A stretch of 64,000 bases of DNA from Candidatus Riesia sp. GBBU. GTDB lineage: Bacteria; Pseudomonadota; Gammaproteobacteria; Enterobacterales; Enterobacteriaceae. The first letter of the stretch is position 1, and every line of letters starts with the position of its first letter. The stretch spans positions 1 to 64,000 of the forward strand of contig CP012849.1 in the NCBI GenBank assembly GCA_002074035.1, in the 5' to 3' direction. The notes under the pieces are model-generated. The model saw only the letters and a program-made list of their open reading frames with translations. It had not been told where the DNA came from and searched no databases. A program made the translations under genes and the position numbers. Below are positions 55,007-64,000 of the stretch, piece by piece.

Positions 55007-56362
55007 CTATAAAATAGGAAGTATTTTACTAAGTTTATCAAAAGTTTCTTGATATTCTTTTCTATCAATACTATCCAATACAATTCCAGATCCAGACCAA
55101 CAATAAATATTTTTTTTCTCTGTCAATAACATTCTTATATTAATGTTTGTATCCATTTTCCCACAAAAACTAATATAACCTATTGATCCGCAATAAAAAT
55201 GCCTTCTATTAGGTTCTAATTCTTCAATTATTTCCATAGCTCTAATTTTTGGAGCTCCAGTTACTGATCCTCCAGGGAAACACGATCTCAGAAGATCAGT
55301 AGCATGATAATTTGGAAGAAGTTTTGCAGATATAGTACTGATCAGATGATGAATAGATTGAAATGATTCAACGAAACATAATTTTTGAACTTTAACTGTA
55401 CCTGGTATTGAGACTTTTCCAATATCATTTCTAAGCAAATCCACTATCATAATGTTCTCTGCTCTATCTTTTACTGAGTTTCTTAACTTCTCTATTTGTT
55501 CTTTATCTTTTTCACTATCTTTAGATCTAGAAATACTGCCTTTTATTGGACTTGTATAGATATTTCTATTACCGTTAAGCAAAAGAAACCTCTCTGGTGA
55601 GAGACTTATAATACAATTTTTTTGTAACCTAATAAATGCAGAAAATGGAGCCTGATTATAGGAATTCAATTTTAAAAAAGCTTCCCATTCATTTCCAACA
55701 TATTCTGATTGAAATCTTTGTGAAAAATTTATTTGATAACAATCACCATTAGTCAAATATCTATAAATCTTTTTGAAATTTTTATAAAATGTATTTTTTG
55801 ACATGTTACTCTTCCATTTTTTAATAATTGAAAATCCTTTTGAGTAAGTTTTTTTTTCTTTCAATACTGAAAAAAAAACTTTCTTGCTATCTTTTTCTGA
55901 AAAATTTAGAAAAGTGACAGTTTTTCTTCTATGATCAACTATTAATGTCCATAAATATATTCCGACAGCCATATAAGGAGCACAAAAATCTTTTTTGTTA
56001 TAAGATCTAATAATCTCTATTCGTTTTCCAAGATCGTAACTCCAAATTCCAATTGCTCCACATTGAAAAGGCAAATCTGGACTAGAATCTAAATGAATAT
56101 TCAATCTATTTATTTCATTTTTTAGTAAAAAAAATGGATCTTTCTCTGAAAAAGAAGTTCTCTTTTTAGTTTTAATTTTAGTAAAATTTCCTTTCGTTTC
56201 TAAAATTACTTCTGGATCAAATACTACAATATCAAACCTGTTATTTTTATTTTTTGAACTTCCAGAATGCAACAACATTGACCAAGGTTTATATTCTATA
56301 TTTTTAAAGTATTGTAAAGCAAAATTAGGAAAATAAGAAAAATGAACTTTTTTTAGATTCAT
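55007..56362 (-). CDS. pabB: Aminodeoxychorismate synthase component I
   Basis: PabB turns chorismate plus PabA-derived ammonia into aminodeoxychorismate for folate. The 451-aa product (E. coli 453) carries NGDCYQINFSQRF, the lysine-bearing SPIKGS motif that separates PabB from anthranilate synthase, DRAENIMIVDLLRNDIG, and FPGGSVTGAPKIRAMEII. It lies ahead of manXYZ in the same strand order as in E. coli. pabA is 33 kb away, and pabC is not in the window. Confidence 0.95.
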   Translation of the reverse strand: MNLKKVHFSYFPNFALQYFKNIEYKPWSMLLHSGSSKNKNNRFDIVVFDPEVILETKGNFTKIKTKKRTSFSEKDPFFLLKNEINRLNIHLDSSPDLPFQCGAIGIWSYDLGKRIEIIRSYNKKDFCAPYMAVGIYLWTLIVDHRRKTVTFLNFSEKDSKKVFFSVLKEKKTYSKGFSIIKKWKSNMSKNTFYKNFKKIYRYLTNGDCYQINFSQRFQSEYVGNEWEAFLKLNSYNQAPFSAFIRLQKNCIISLSPERFLLLNGNRNIYTSPIKGSISRSKDSEKDKEQIEKLRNSVKDRAENIMIVDLLRNDIGKVSIPGTVKVQKLCFVESFQSIHHLISTISAKLLPNYHATDLLRSCFPGGSVTGAPKIRAMEIIEELEPNRRHFYCGSIGYISFCGKMDTNINIRMLLTEKKNIYCWSGSGIVLDSIDRKEYQETFDKLSKILPIL

Positions 56363-56993
56363 GTTATCGAATTACTTGATATTCCAAAAGTAGAGAAATC
56401 TTTTCTTAAAATTTTTAAGAGAAATAAAAGACAAATATTCAAAACGAATCAATAACATAAAATTATAACACAATTTTCAGAAATTAAAACCAAACGAAAT
56501 TTTTTTTTCAAAACAATATAATTTCTAAGTTTATGAACCTTAAAAACACAAAATTTTCAATTCTTAATTATCATTCAAAACTAAGTCATTTTTTCAAATA
56601 GACATATTGATTTTAATAAATAAAATTTCTAATTTAGATAAATTATTTAAAGTATTTTAGTTATTAGATTTGTATAATATAGTAAATTATACTACTACTA
56701 TAAGTAGACTATTTATTTTAGTTTTAATCAATTTAGTAATTTTTAGTATACATTAAGTTGTCAAAAGTTTTATTCACACAATAATGAGATTTTATTAAAA
56801 ATATTTTAATAAAATTGAAATTTCATGGTAAAAATTAGTTTTGTTTAAGTAAACATTTATAGAAATATTTTGTTCAAAGGATTTTGTTTAATGATAAATA
56901 TACTATAAGAACTATCAAAAATTACAAAATCTTGTTCTAAATTTAGAATTTTAGTACAAAAATTAAATTTATAAAATGTATCAACTTTAATAT
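56363..56993. other. AT-rich spacer between pabB and endA
   Basis: 631 bases between divergent genes, including the promoters of both. No gene, RNA or convincing repeat is seen. Confidence 0.5.
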
Positions 56994-57704
56994 ATGAAAT
57001 TTTTATTTTTATTATTAATTCTATTTGCATGTAACAATCTATCTTATTCTCATTTAAATTTAAGAACAGCAAAAAAAATAGCAAAAGAAAAAATATTTTT
57101 TGATCAATTTGATAAAGGAGATGGAACTATTTACTGTGGATGTAAATGGGAATGGACAAAGAAAAATAATGGTAAGGTTAATCTTTCTAGTTGTAACTTT
57201 CCAAAAAGAACAAAGAGATCACAAATTATAGAATGGGAACACATTGTCCCAGTATGGAAATTTGGACACAATAGAGATTGTTGGAAAGAAGGAGGAAGAA
57301 AAAATTGTAGTATAAAAGATCCAGTATTTAGAGAGATGGAATCTAATTTATATAATTTAGTACCTTCAATTGGAAAAGTTAATAATGATAGAAAAAATTT
57401 TAAATATGGAATAGTAAGATCAAAACATAATAAAAATTATGGTGATTGTAAAAGTAAGATAGATTTAAAAAAGAAGGTGTTCGAACCAAGAGATGATGTA
57501 AAAGGACAAATAGCAAGAATTGTATTTTATATGCATTATAAGTATAATTTAATGATGACTAAAAAACAACAAAAATTATTTTTAAATTGGGACAAAAAAT
57601 TTCCTGTTAGTAAATGGGAAATATTAAAAAATAATAGAATTAGTAAATTTATGGGTCATAAAAATAAATTCGTCACTGGTGAAATTAAATGGATAATTAG
57701 ATGA
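56994..57704 (+). CDS. endA: Endonuclease I (EndA), periplasmic
   Basis: A secreted DNA endonuclease of the beta-beta-alpha metal family. The 236-aa product (E. coli 235) has a signal peptide (MKFLFLLLILFACNNLSYS), YCGCKWEW, the catalytic WEHIVPVWKFG, CWKEGGRKNC, and the metal-binding VNNDRKNF. Six of the eight mature E. coli cysteines remain; the C-terminal pair is missing at both positions (WEI for WEC, GEI for RAC). LFAC could also be read as a weak lipobox. In E. coli endA lies beside gshB; here it is next to glmS, a clear relocation. Its role in a reduced symbiont is unknown. Confidence 0.93.
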   Translation: MKFLFLLLILFACNNLSYSHLNLRTAKKIAKEKIFFDQFDKGDGTIYCGCKWEWTKKNNGKVNLSSCNFPKRTKRSQIIEWEHIVPVWKFGHNRDCWKEGGRKNCSIKDPVFREMESNLYNLVPSIGKVNNDRKNFKYGIVRSKHNKNYGDCKSKIDLKKKVFEPRDDVKGQIARIVFYMHYKYNLMMTKKQQKLFLNWDKKFPVSKWEILKNNRISKFMGHKNKFVTGEIKWIIR

Positions 57705-57711
57705 ATCATTT

Positions 57712-59544
57712 TTACTCAACTGTAACAGATTTTGTTAAATTTCTCGGATGATCAACATCTAATCCTTTTTCTTTTGCCATGAAATATGCTAATAATTGAA
57801 ATGGAACTATATAAAATATCGGAGACACTATTTCATTTACCTTTGGTAGAAATATAAATTTTATTTTTTTCTTATTAGAGAAATTTAGTTCTTTATCTGT
57901 TAAGACGTAAATTGAACTACCTCTAGAACTAAGCTCTTCTATATTAATTTTCATTTTGCTAATCAATTCATCAAAAGGAGCAATAACAATTGCCAGAGAG
58001 CTTTTTTCTATTAGAGCTAACGGTCCATGTTTAAGCTCGCCAGCTGCATAAGCTTCTGCATAAATATAGGAAACCTCTTTCATTTTTAATGCTCCTTCAA
58101 CAGCTATCGGAAATTGTTTACCTCTTCCTGTAATGATAATGTTTTTTTTGTCAAAAAACTCTCTAGCTAAGTTTTTAATTATTTTCTCATTTTCGAAAAT
58201 CTTTTGAATTTTCTCTGGTAACAATTTAAGTGATCTGTAAATTTCTATTGCAAATTTATAATTTCTACTTCTCAAACAATTCAAATAAGAAACTAGAATT
58301 AAAATTGTAGTAAGTTGTGCAGTAAAAGATTTTGTGGATGCTATACTTAATTCAGTTCCTGCTTTTGTTATAATAGAAAAATCTGATTCATTAACTATAG
58401 AAGAATGAGAAACGTTACATATAGCTAAAGAAGCTAAAAATCCATTTTTTTTTGATAATTTTAAAGCTTTTAATGTATCAATTGTTTCTCCAGATTGTGA
58501 TAATGTAACAAAAAGGCTATTCTTTCTTTTAGCAGGTTTCCTATATAAATATTCTGAGGCAATTTCAACATCACATGGTATTCCTAATAACGATTCAAAC
58601 CAATATTTTCCAACCATTCCAGCATTGTAAGAAGTACCACAAGCGACAATTTGAACATGTTCTATAAAAGATAGAATTTTTTTAGCTTTTTGATTTAGTT
58701 CATCGAAAAATATTTTATTCTTGCATAAGAAACGATCTTCTATTATTTTATTTATAATATTAGGTTGTTCATGAATTTCTTTTTTCATATAAAACTTATA
58801 CTTTTTTTTTAAAAACACGTTTCTTAATTTTAATTTCACAGGATTTCTACTAACAGGAACTCCTTCTTTGTCGAATATGTAAACATTATTTGGTGTAACT
58901 TCTGCAATATCACCATTTTTTAAAAAAATCATCTTGTTACTAACTGATGAAAGGGCAATTATGTCAGAGGCTAAAAAGTTTTCATTTATTCCAAGTCCTA
59001 TTATTAATGGACTTGTTGATTTTACTGCAACTAATGAGTTTGGAGATTTACTGTCCATTACTATTAAGCTATATGTTCCTTTTAGTTTTAAAATCGTTTT
59101 TCGGACAACTTCTAAAAGATTACAACTACTTTTATTAGTTTCCCAATGAATTAGATGAGCTATTACTTCACTATCTGTGTCTGATGTAAATAAATATTTT
59201 TTCTTTCTTAAAAAAGAACGTAAATATTCATGATTTTCTATTATTCCATTATGGACAATCGCAATATTTTTAGAAACGTGCGGATGAGCATTTTTCTCAT
59301 TTGGTTTCCCATGTGTTGCCCATCTAGTGTGAGCTATCCCAACTCTTCCATATAATCTATTTTTTTTAACTTCATGTTCTAATTTTTCAACTTTTCCTAC
59401 TTTTCTAATTCTAAAAACATTAGATGAATTATTAATAAAAGCTAGTCCAGAAGAGTCACAACCTCTGTATTTAAGTCTATATAAACTTTCAATTAAAAAA
59501 GATACTATATTTCTTCTTGCTATTGCGCCAACAATTCCACACAT
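57712..59544 (-). CDS. glmS: Glutamine-fructose-6-phosphate aminotransferase
   Basis: GlmS makes glucosamine 6-phosphate, the entry to cell wall and LPS sugar synthesis. I place the start at 59544 because Cys must follow the initiator Met as the nucleophile (MCGIVGAI); the longer frame to 59559 is not compatible with it. The protein is 610 aa (E. coli 609). The glutaminase has HTRWATHG and FTSDTDSEV; the isomerase has SIS motifs SQSGETIDT and STKSFTAQ, and the C-terminal DHPRNLTKSVTVE. It follows glmU; no GlmZ pairing site is apparent. Confidence 0.97.
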   Translation of the reverse strand: MCGIVGAIARRNIVSFLIESLYRLKYRGCDSSGLAFINNSSNVFRIRKVGKVEKLEHEVKKNRLYGRVGIAHTRWATHGKPNEKNAHPHVSKNIAIVHNGIIENHEYLRSFLRKKKYLFTSDTDSEVIAHLIHWETNKSSCNLLEVVRKTILKLKGTYSLIVMDSKSPNSLVAVKSTSPLIIGLGINENFLASDIIALSSVSNKMIFLKNGDIAEVTPNNVYIFDKEGVPVSRNPVKLKLRNVFLKKKYKFYMKKEIHEQPNIINKIIEDRFLCKNKIFFDELNQKAKKILSFIEHVQIVACGTSYNAGMVGKYWFESLLGIPCDVEIASEYLYRKPAKRKNSLFVTLSQSGETIDTLKALKLSKKNGFLASLAICNVSHSSIVNESDFSIITKAGTELSIASTKSFTAQLTTILILVSYLNCLRSRNYKFAIEIYRSLKLLPEKIQKIFENEKIIKNLAREFFDKKNIIITGRGKQFPIAVEGALKMKEVSYIYAEAYAAGELKHGPLALIEKSSLAIVIAPFDELISKMKINIEELSSRGSSIYVLTDKELNFSNKKKIKFIFLPKVNEIVSPIFYIVPFQLLAYFMAKEKGLDVDHPRNLTKSVTVE

Positions 59545-59601
59545 TAAAATATTGCCCAAAATTAATAGATTCTCTTAAAGAATTTTATTTAGTAAAGTCA
59601 T

Positions 59602-60972
59602 TTAAGAATAATCTTTCTGAATTCTTTTCCACCTTAATAGGTGTCTTTGTTTAATCCTGCTTACTACAAGTTCATTAGAACTAACATTACGTGTAATAGT
59701 TGTCCCAGCTCCAATTGTTGCTCCATCTGAAATACAAATAGGTGCAATTAATTGAGAATTAGATCCTATGAAAACATTATTACCAATTTTTGTTTTTAAT
59801 TTTTTGATTCCATTAAAATTACAAGTTATTGTTCCAGCTCCAATATTTGTGTTAGATCCAATTTCTGAATCTCCAATATAACTCATGTGACCTATTTTAG
59901 AAGACGTTCCTATAAAAGATTTCTTAACCTCTACAAAATTTCCAATATATACTTTACCAGATAATTCCGTGCCAGATCGTATATTAGAAAAAGGACCTAC
60001 AATACAATTATTAGATATTTTAGATCCTTCCAAAATAGAATATGGTTTAATAACTGAAAAATCTCCAATAACGCAATTTTTTATAATACAACCAGAATGA
60101 ATGTGAACATTGTTACCAAGTGAAACTTTTCCTTCTATTACAACATTTATATCAATTATCACGTTTTTACCATGTTTTAATTCCCCTCTTAAAATAAATT
60201 TTGAAAGATCATGAATCATTACACCAGAAAGACATAACCTTTTTGCAATTTCAATTTGGAAATTCTTCTCTAAGTTTGAAAGCTGTAAAAAATTATTTAC
60301 TCCTTGTATTTCATTAGAATCATTAGAATGAAATGCTTTTATTTTAAAACCATTTTTGTCAGCTATATGAATAATATCTGTAATATGATATTCTTTCTTA
60401 TCTCTGTCAATTTTTAGTTTTTTTAAAAGGTACTTTAAATCTTTTCCATTAATAAAAAGTATTCCAGTATATATCTCATCGATTATTTTATGTTCTTTTA
60501 GTAAATTTTTTTCTTCTTCTATATGAGTAATTTTTCCATGTTTACGAATAATCCTTCCATAACCTTCAGGATTAGAAACTTTTGCTGTTAACAATAAAAT
60601 ATCATTATCTCTTTTAAATTTTATCAAATCTCTTAAAGTTTCTTTTTTTATTAATGGAACGTCTCCATACATTATTAAAACATCTTCTTTATCATCCAAA
60701 AAACTAGACATTTGATATATAGCATATCCTGTTCCTAACTGTTTTTTTTGAAAAATTATTTGAACTTGCTTGTTATTAACTAATTCTTTAAATAATCTAA
60801 TTTCTTTAGAACAAAGAAGATAAACCTTTGATGGATTTAATGATAAAGACGTTTCAATAATATATTGAACCATAGGTTTTCCACCAATCATATGCAATGG
60901 TTTTGGAAGATCAGAATTCATTCTTTTGCCTTTTCCAGCTGCTAATATAACAACGTTGTATAAATTTGACAT
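59602..60972 (-). CDS. glmU: Bifunctional N-acetyltransferase/uridyltransferase GlmU
   Basis: GlmU acetylates glucosamine 1-phosphate and adds UMP to make UDP-GlcNAc. The 456-aa product equals E. coli. The pyrophosphorylase has LAAGKGKRMNSDLPKPLH (11-28) and MYGDVPLI; the C-terminal left-handed helix repeats include IGHMSYIGDSEIG and NIGAGTITCNFNG. glmU-glmS in tandem is as in E. coli; the atp operon and uncI of E. coli do not follow here. Confidence 0.97.
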   Translation of the reverse strand: MSNLYNVVILAAGKGKRMNSDLPKPLHMIGGKPMVQYIIETSLSLNPSKVYLLCSKEIRLFKELVNNKQVQIIFQKKQLGTGYAIYQMSSFLDDKEDVLIMYGDVPLIKKETLRDLIKFKRDNDILLLTAKVSNPEGYGRIIRKHGKITHIEEEKNLLKEHKIIDEIYTGILFINGKDLKYLLKKLKIDRDKKEYHITDIIHIADKNGFKIKAFHSNDSNEIQGVNNFLQLSNLEKNFQIEIAKRLCLSGVMIHDLSKFILRGELKHGKNVIIDINVVIEGKVSLGNNVHIHSGCIIKNCVIGDFSVIKPYSILEGSKISNNCIVGPFSNIRSGTELSGKVYIGNFVEVKKSFIGTSSKIGHMSYIGDSEIGSNTNIGAGTITCNFNGIKKLKTKIGNNVFIGSNSQLIAPICISDGATIGAGTTITRNVSSNELVVSRIKQRHLLRWKRIQKDYS

Positions 60973-61249
60973 GATTTAAGATACCTTATAAATTTATACT
61001 ATGAAAATTTTTACTATAAATCTTATAAAACAAATTATAAATGATAATATAGATTTTATTTATTTAACTAAATTTTTTACAAAAACACTTTTTTATTTTA
61101 ATAAAAAATCGTATTAAACAAAAGATAACTTTAAGAACTAACATTTTTCTAAATCTATTAAAAATAGAAGATGGATTTTATAATGAAGAAAAAAAAAATA
61201 TCAAATTTTTTCAAAGATATGAAATTTAAATTCTATTAGAAATGTTTTG

Positions 61250-63124
61250 TCATTGATAAAATCTATTTCTCTTTATTATCATTATTAATAAAGATAAGGT
61301 AGAAGATGTAATTCCAGATATACGAGATGCTTGACCAATTGATGTAGGTTTATAATCATTTAGTTTTTCTATAGCTTCTTTAGATATTCCAGGAATCTTA
61401 TTGTAATCTATTTTTTCTGGTAAAGTCATACTTTCATAACTTGAAATTCTTTCTATTTCTTTTCTTTGTTTAATAATATATCCTTCATATTTTATTTGAC
61501 TTTCTAACTGGTCAATATAATGATTATTACTAATATTTGAATTAAAATTACTATTTCTCAAAAACATATTATAATTTATTTCTGGTCTTTTAAGAAGATT
61601 TATAGCATTGATTTTCTTATTTATTGGAGTTCTTAATAATATATTGATTTTTTTTGCTTCTTCACTGTTAGGAGATATCCAAAAATTTTTTAAACTCTGT
61701 CTTTCTTTTTCAATTAATTCAGTTTTTAAACAAAATTGTTTCCATCTGTTTTCTGTAACAGTTCCAAGATTATATCCTATTTCAGTTAATCTTAAATCTG
61801 CATTATCTTCTCTTAATAATAATCTATGCTCTGATCTAGATGTAAATATTCTATATGGTTCATTTATTTCTAAAGTACATATATCATCTATTAAAACACC
61901 AATATAAGCGTCACTTCTAAGTGGATACCACTCTGACTTGTTCAAACAATATCTTGCAGCGTTAATTCCAGCTATTATTCCTTGAGCACCAGCTTCTTCA
62001 TATCCAGTGGTTCCATTTATCTGTCCAGCTAAAAATAGCCCACAGATGATTTTACTTTCTAACGTTGGTTTTAAATCTTTTGGATCAAAGAAATCATATT
62101 CTACAGCATATCCAGGTTTAGTAATTTTAGCATTCTCTAATCCTTTTATAGTTCTTACAATTCTGTTTTGTATTTTAAAAGAAAAACTAGTTGAAATACC
62201 ATTTGGATATATTTCTTTACTATAGAATCCTTCAGGTTCAAGGAAAATTTGATGAGATTTTCTTTCTGGAAATCTTTTGACTTTATCCTCAATAGAAAGA
62301 CAGTATCTTGGACCAACTCCTTTAATTTCTCCAGAGAACACTGGATTACAACTTAAGTTATTTCTAATAATTTCGTGAGTTCTCTCATTGGTATGAGTAA
62401 TATAACATGGAAATTGTTTTGGATGTTGTTTTGAGTTTCCAATAAAAGAAAAAACTGGCATTGGAATATCACTTGATTGTTTAGTTAGATTAGAAAAATC
62501 TATTGAATTAATATCTATTCTTGGAGGAGTTCCTGTTTTAAATCTTCGAATTCTGAAATCTAGATTTTCTAATTGATTTGATAAACTACTTATAGAAAAG
62601 CTATCAACTTTTCTACCAGTAAAATATTTTTTAGATCCAACATATATTACACCATTTAGAAATGTCCCTGCAGCTAAAATAACAGATTTTGAAAGAAATT
62701 TAATCTCAGATTCTGTAATAACGCCAAAAACTTTTCTACTATCTACAATTAGACTCTTAACGTTTTGTTGTTTTATTATCAAGTTCTTTTGATTTTTTAA
62801 CTTTTCTTTAACTATCTTCTTATACAATATACGATCTATTTGAGCTCTAGTTGACCGAACGGCTTTACCTTTTGTTGAGTTTAAAATTTTGAACTGTATT
62901 CCAGAATAATCAGAGAAAATTGCCATAAAACCACCTAGAGCATCTATTTCTTTAACTAAATGCCCTTTTCCAACTCCACCTATAGATGGATTACATGACA
63001 TCTCTCCTATAGTGTCAAAATTATTTGTTAATAACAAAGTTTTACATCCAATTGTTGAAGACGCAACTGAACTTTCTATTCCAGCATGACCAGCACCTAT
63101 TACAATTACATCGAATTTTTCCAT
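61250..63124 (-). CDS. mnmG: tRNA uridine-5-carboxymethylaminomethyl modification enzyme MnmG
   Basis: MnmG with MnmE modifies U34 in tRNAs for split-box codons. The start at 63124 gives MEKFDVIVIGAGHAG, matching E. coli, with TGAG seven bases upstream; the longer frame to 63232 has 36 unrelated residues. Length is 624 aa (E. coli 629). FAD-binding GAGHAGIE, MSCNPSIGGVGKGHL, RRFKTGTPPRID, EPEGFYSKEIYPNG and GTTGYEEAGAQG are intact. It follows guaA at 157 bp, and the E. coli neighbour rsmG is not seen. Confidence 0.97.
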   Translation of the reverse strand: MEKFDVIVIGAGHAGIESSVASSTIGCKTLLLTNNFDTIGEMSCNPSIGGVGKGHLVKEIDALGGFMAIFSDYSGIQFKILNSTKGKAVRSTRAQIDRILYKKIVKEKLKNQKNLIIKQQNVKSLIVDSRKVFGVITESEIKFLSKSVILAAGTFLNGVIYVGSKKYFTGRKVDSFSISSLSNQLENLDFRIRRFKTGTPPRIDINSIDFSNLTKQSSDIPMPVFSFIGNSKQHPKQFPCYITHTNERTHEIIRNNLSCNPVFSGEIKGVGPRYCLSIEDKVKRFPERKSHQIFLEPEGFYSKEIYPNGISTSFSFKIQNRIVRTIKGLENAKITKPGYAVEYDFFDPKDLKPTLESKIICGLFLAGQINGTTGYEEAGAQGIIAGINAARYCLNKSEWYPLRSDAYIGVLIDDICTLEINEPYRIFTSRSEHRLLLREDNADLRLTEIGYNLGTVTENRWKQFCLKTELIEKERQSLKNFWISPNSEEAKKINILLRTPINKKINAINLLKRPEINYNMFLRNSNFNSNISNNHYIDQLESQIKYEGYIIKQRKEIERISSYESMTLPEKIDYNKIPGISKEAIEKLNDYKPTSIGQASRISGITSSTLSLLIMIIKRNRFYQ

Positions 63125-63281
63125 TAATATCTCAGAATTATTTAAATAAAATAAAATGAATAACAAACATTTACTTTTGTAAAAAACAAATAATTTCAAT
63201 TTAAACGTCTTAGAAATTTTACTAAGAAACATTTATACATCTTTAAGTAAAATTTCCACTAAAAAAATTAAAACTGAAAAA

Positions 63282-64000
63282 TTATTCCCATTCAATTGTT
63301 GAAGGTGGCTTATTACTTATATCATATACAACTCTTGAAATACCTGGAACCTCATTTATAATCCTTGTGGATACAAAACTTAAAAATTTATGTGGTAAAT
63401 AAGCCCATTTAGCTGTCATAAAATCAGTTGTTTCTACAGCTCTAAGAGATATTATCCATTCATATTTCCTATCATCACCAACAACACTAATAGAACGGAC
63501 TGGTATAAATACAGCAAAAGCTTGACTGACTTTTTGATAAAGATCATTTTTTTTTAGTTCATCAATGAATATTGCATCAGCTTTTCTTAATAAATCACAG
63601 TATAATTTTTTGACTTCTCCAATAATTCTAATTCCTAATCCTGGACCAGGAAATGGATGACGGTTCATAATTTCATATGATAATCCTAACTCAAAACCTA
63701 TCTTTTTTACTTCATCTTTGAAAAGTCTTCTTAATGGTTCAATAAGTTTGATTTTTATATTTTTTGGTAATCCACCAACATTATGATGAGATTTAATTAA
63801 ACTTGCTCTATTATATTTTATTTTTGCTGATTCAATAACGTCTGAACATATTGTTCCTTGTGCTAACCATTTAATTTTTTTATTCTTTTTAGCTTGCTCA
63901 TTAAATATTTCAAAAAATAACTTTCCTATAATTTTTCGTTTTGTTTCAGGGTCAGAAACTCCAGATAATGCATTAAAAAATCTACTTTTTGCTACAATTT
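63282..64000 (-). CDS. guaA: GMP synthase (glutamine-hydrolysing), C-terminal part
   Basis: GuaA converts XMP to GMP. The stop is at 63282, and the frame is open to the window edge, so the 5' end lies outside. The visible 239 codons cover the end of the ATP-PPase domain ([57 protein letters not shown]) and the dimerisation domain [12 protein letters not shown] through PPSTIEWE. It is intact over this range. Confidence 0.95.
   Translation of the reverse strand, partial: IVAKSRFFNALSGVSDPETKRKIIGKLFFEIFNEQAKKNKKIKWLAQGTICSDVIESAKIKYNRASLIKSHHNVGGLPKNIKIKLIEPLRRLFKDEVKKIGFELGLSYEIMNRHPFPGPGLGIRIIGEVKKLYCDLLRKADAIFIDELKKNDLYQKVSQAFAVFIPVRSISVVGDDRKYEWIISLRAVETTDFMTAKWAYLPHKFLSFVSTRIINEVPGISRVVYDISNKPPSTIEWE

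Noticed and set aside
63125-63232. Extended N-terminus of MnmG (36 residues)
   Set aside because: It is hydrophobic low-complexity sequence absent from E. coli MnmG, and a good start with a ribosome site exists at 63124.

Overview
The window is a strongly A+T-rich stretch of a reduced gammaproteobacterial (Enterobacterales-type) chromosome. Nearly every protein aligns closely, from memory, with an Escherichia coli counterpart. Genes are single-copy housekeeping genes separated by decayed AT-rich spacers. I see no insertion sequences, phage genes, CRISPR arrays, restriction systems or operon-scale regulators. This fits an obligate insect endosymbiont. Glutathione, lipoate and p-aminobenzoate genes together with a mannose-type PTS would suit a blood- or sap-feeding host's nutritional symbiont, but the genus cannot be fixed from this window alone.

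Layout. 1-4.8 kb: minus-strand rRNA operon (16S, tRNA-Ala, 23S). 4.9-17.6 kb, minus strand: clpB, rluD, rplS-trmD-rimM-rpsP, gshA, tRNA-Arg, tRNA-Ser, csrA, alaS, recA, gmhA. 17.8-21.3 kb, plus: gshB-yqgE-ruvX-yggS-yggT. 21.4-27.3 kb, minus: pabA, the polA nuclease domain, yfaE-nrdB-nrdA. 27.9-30.9 kb: gyrA, tRNA-Thr, rplY. 31.5-44.8 kb, plus: miaB, ybeY, lnt, leuS, holA, nadD, mrdA, mrdB, lipB, lipA. 44.8-45.8 kb, minus: cspE and ydjM. 46.5-52 kb, plus: thrS-infC-rpmI-rplT-pheS-pheT. 52-56.4 kb, minus: manZ, manY, manX, pabB. 57-64 kb: endA, glmS, glmU, mnmG and a partial guaA. Most blocks keep E. coli gene order with genes deleted between them.

The genes supply translation (ribosomal proteins, aminoacyl-tRNA synthetases, IF3, tRNA modification), dNTP synthesis, topology and recombination (NrdAB, YfaE, GyrA, RecA, HolA), cell wall and envelope precursors (GlmS, GlmU, PBP2, RodA, GmhA), cofactors (glutathione, lipoate, pABA, NAD), and sugar entry (ManXYZ).

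Three features stand out. First, four genes (rimM, yfaE, lnt with two sites, mrdA) are each interrupted by a homopolymeric A tract that is exactly one base short; the downstream reading frame and its catalytic residues remain intact. This fits transcriptional slippage rescue or a systematic homopolymer undercall. Second, aminoacyl-tRNA proofreading is being dismantled: PheT and ThrS have lost their editing domains, LeuS has a degenerate editing site, and only AlaS still looks able to edit. Third, ClpB is an open 695-codon frame whose ATPase residues are largely destroyed, and TrmD carries substitutions at three catalytic positions.
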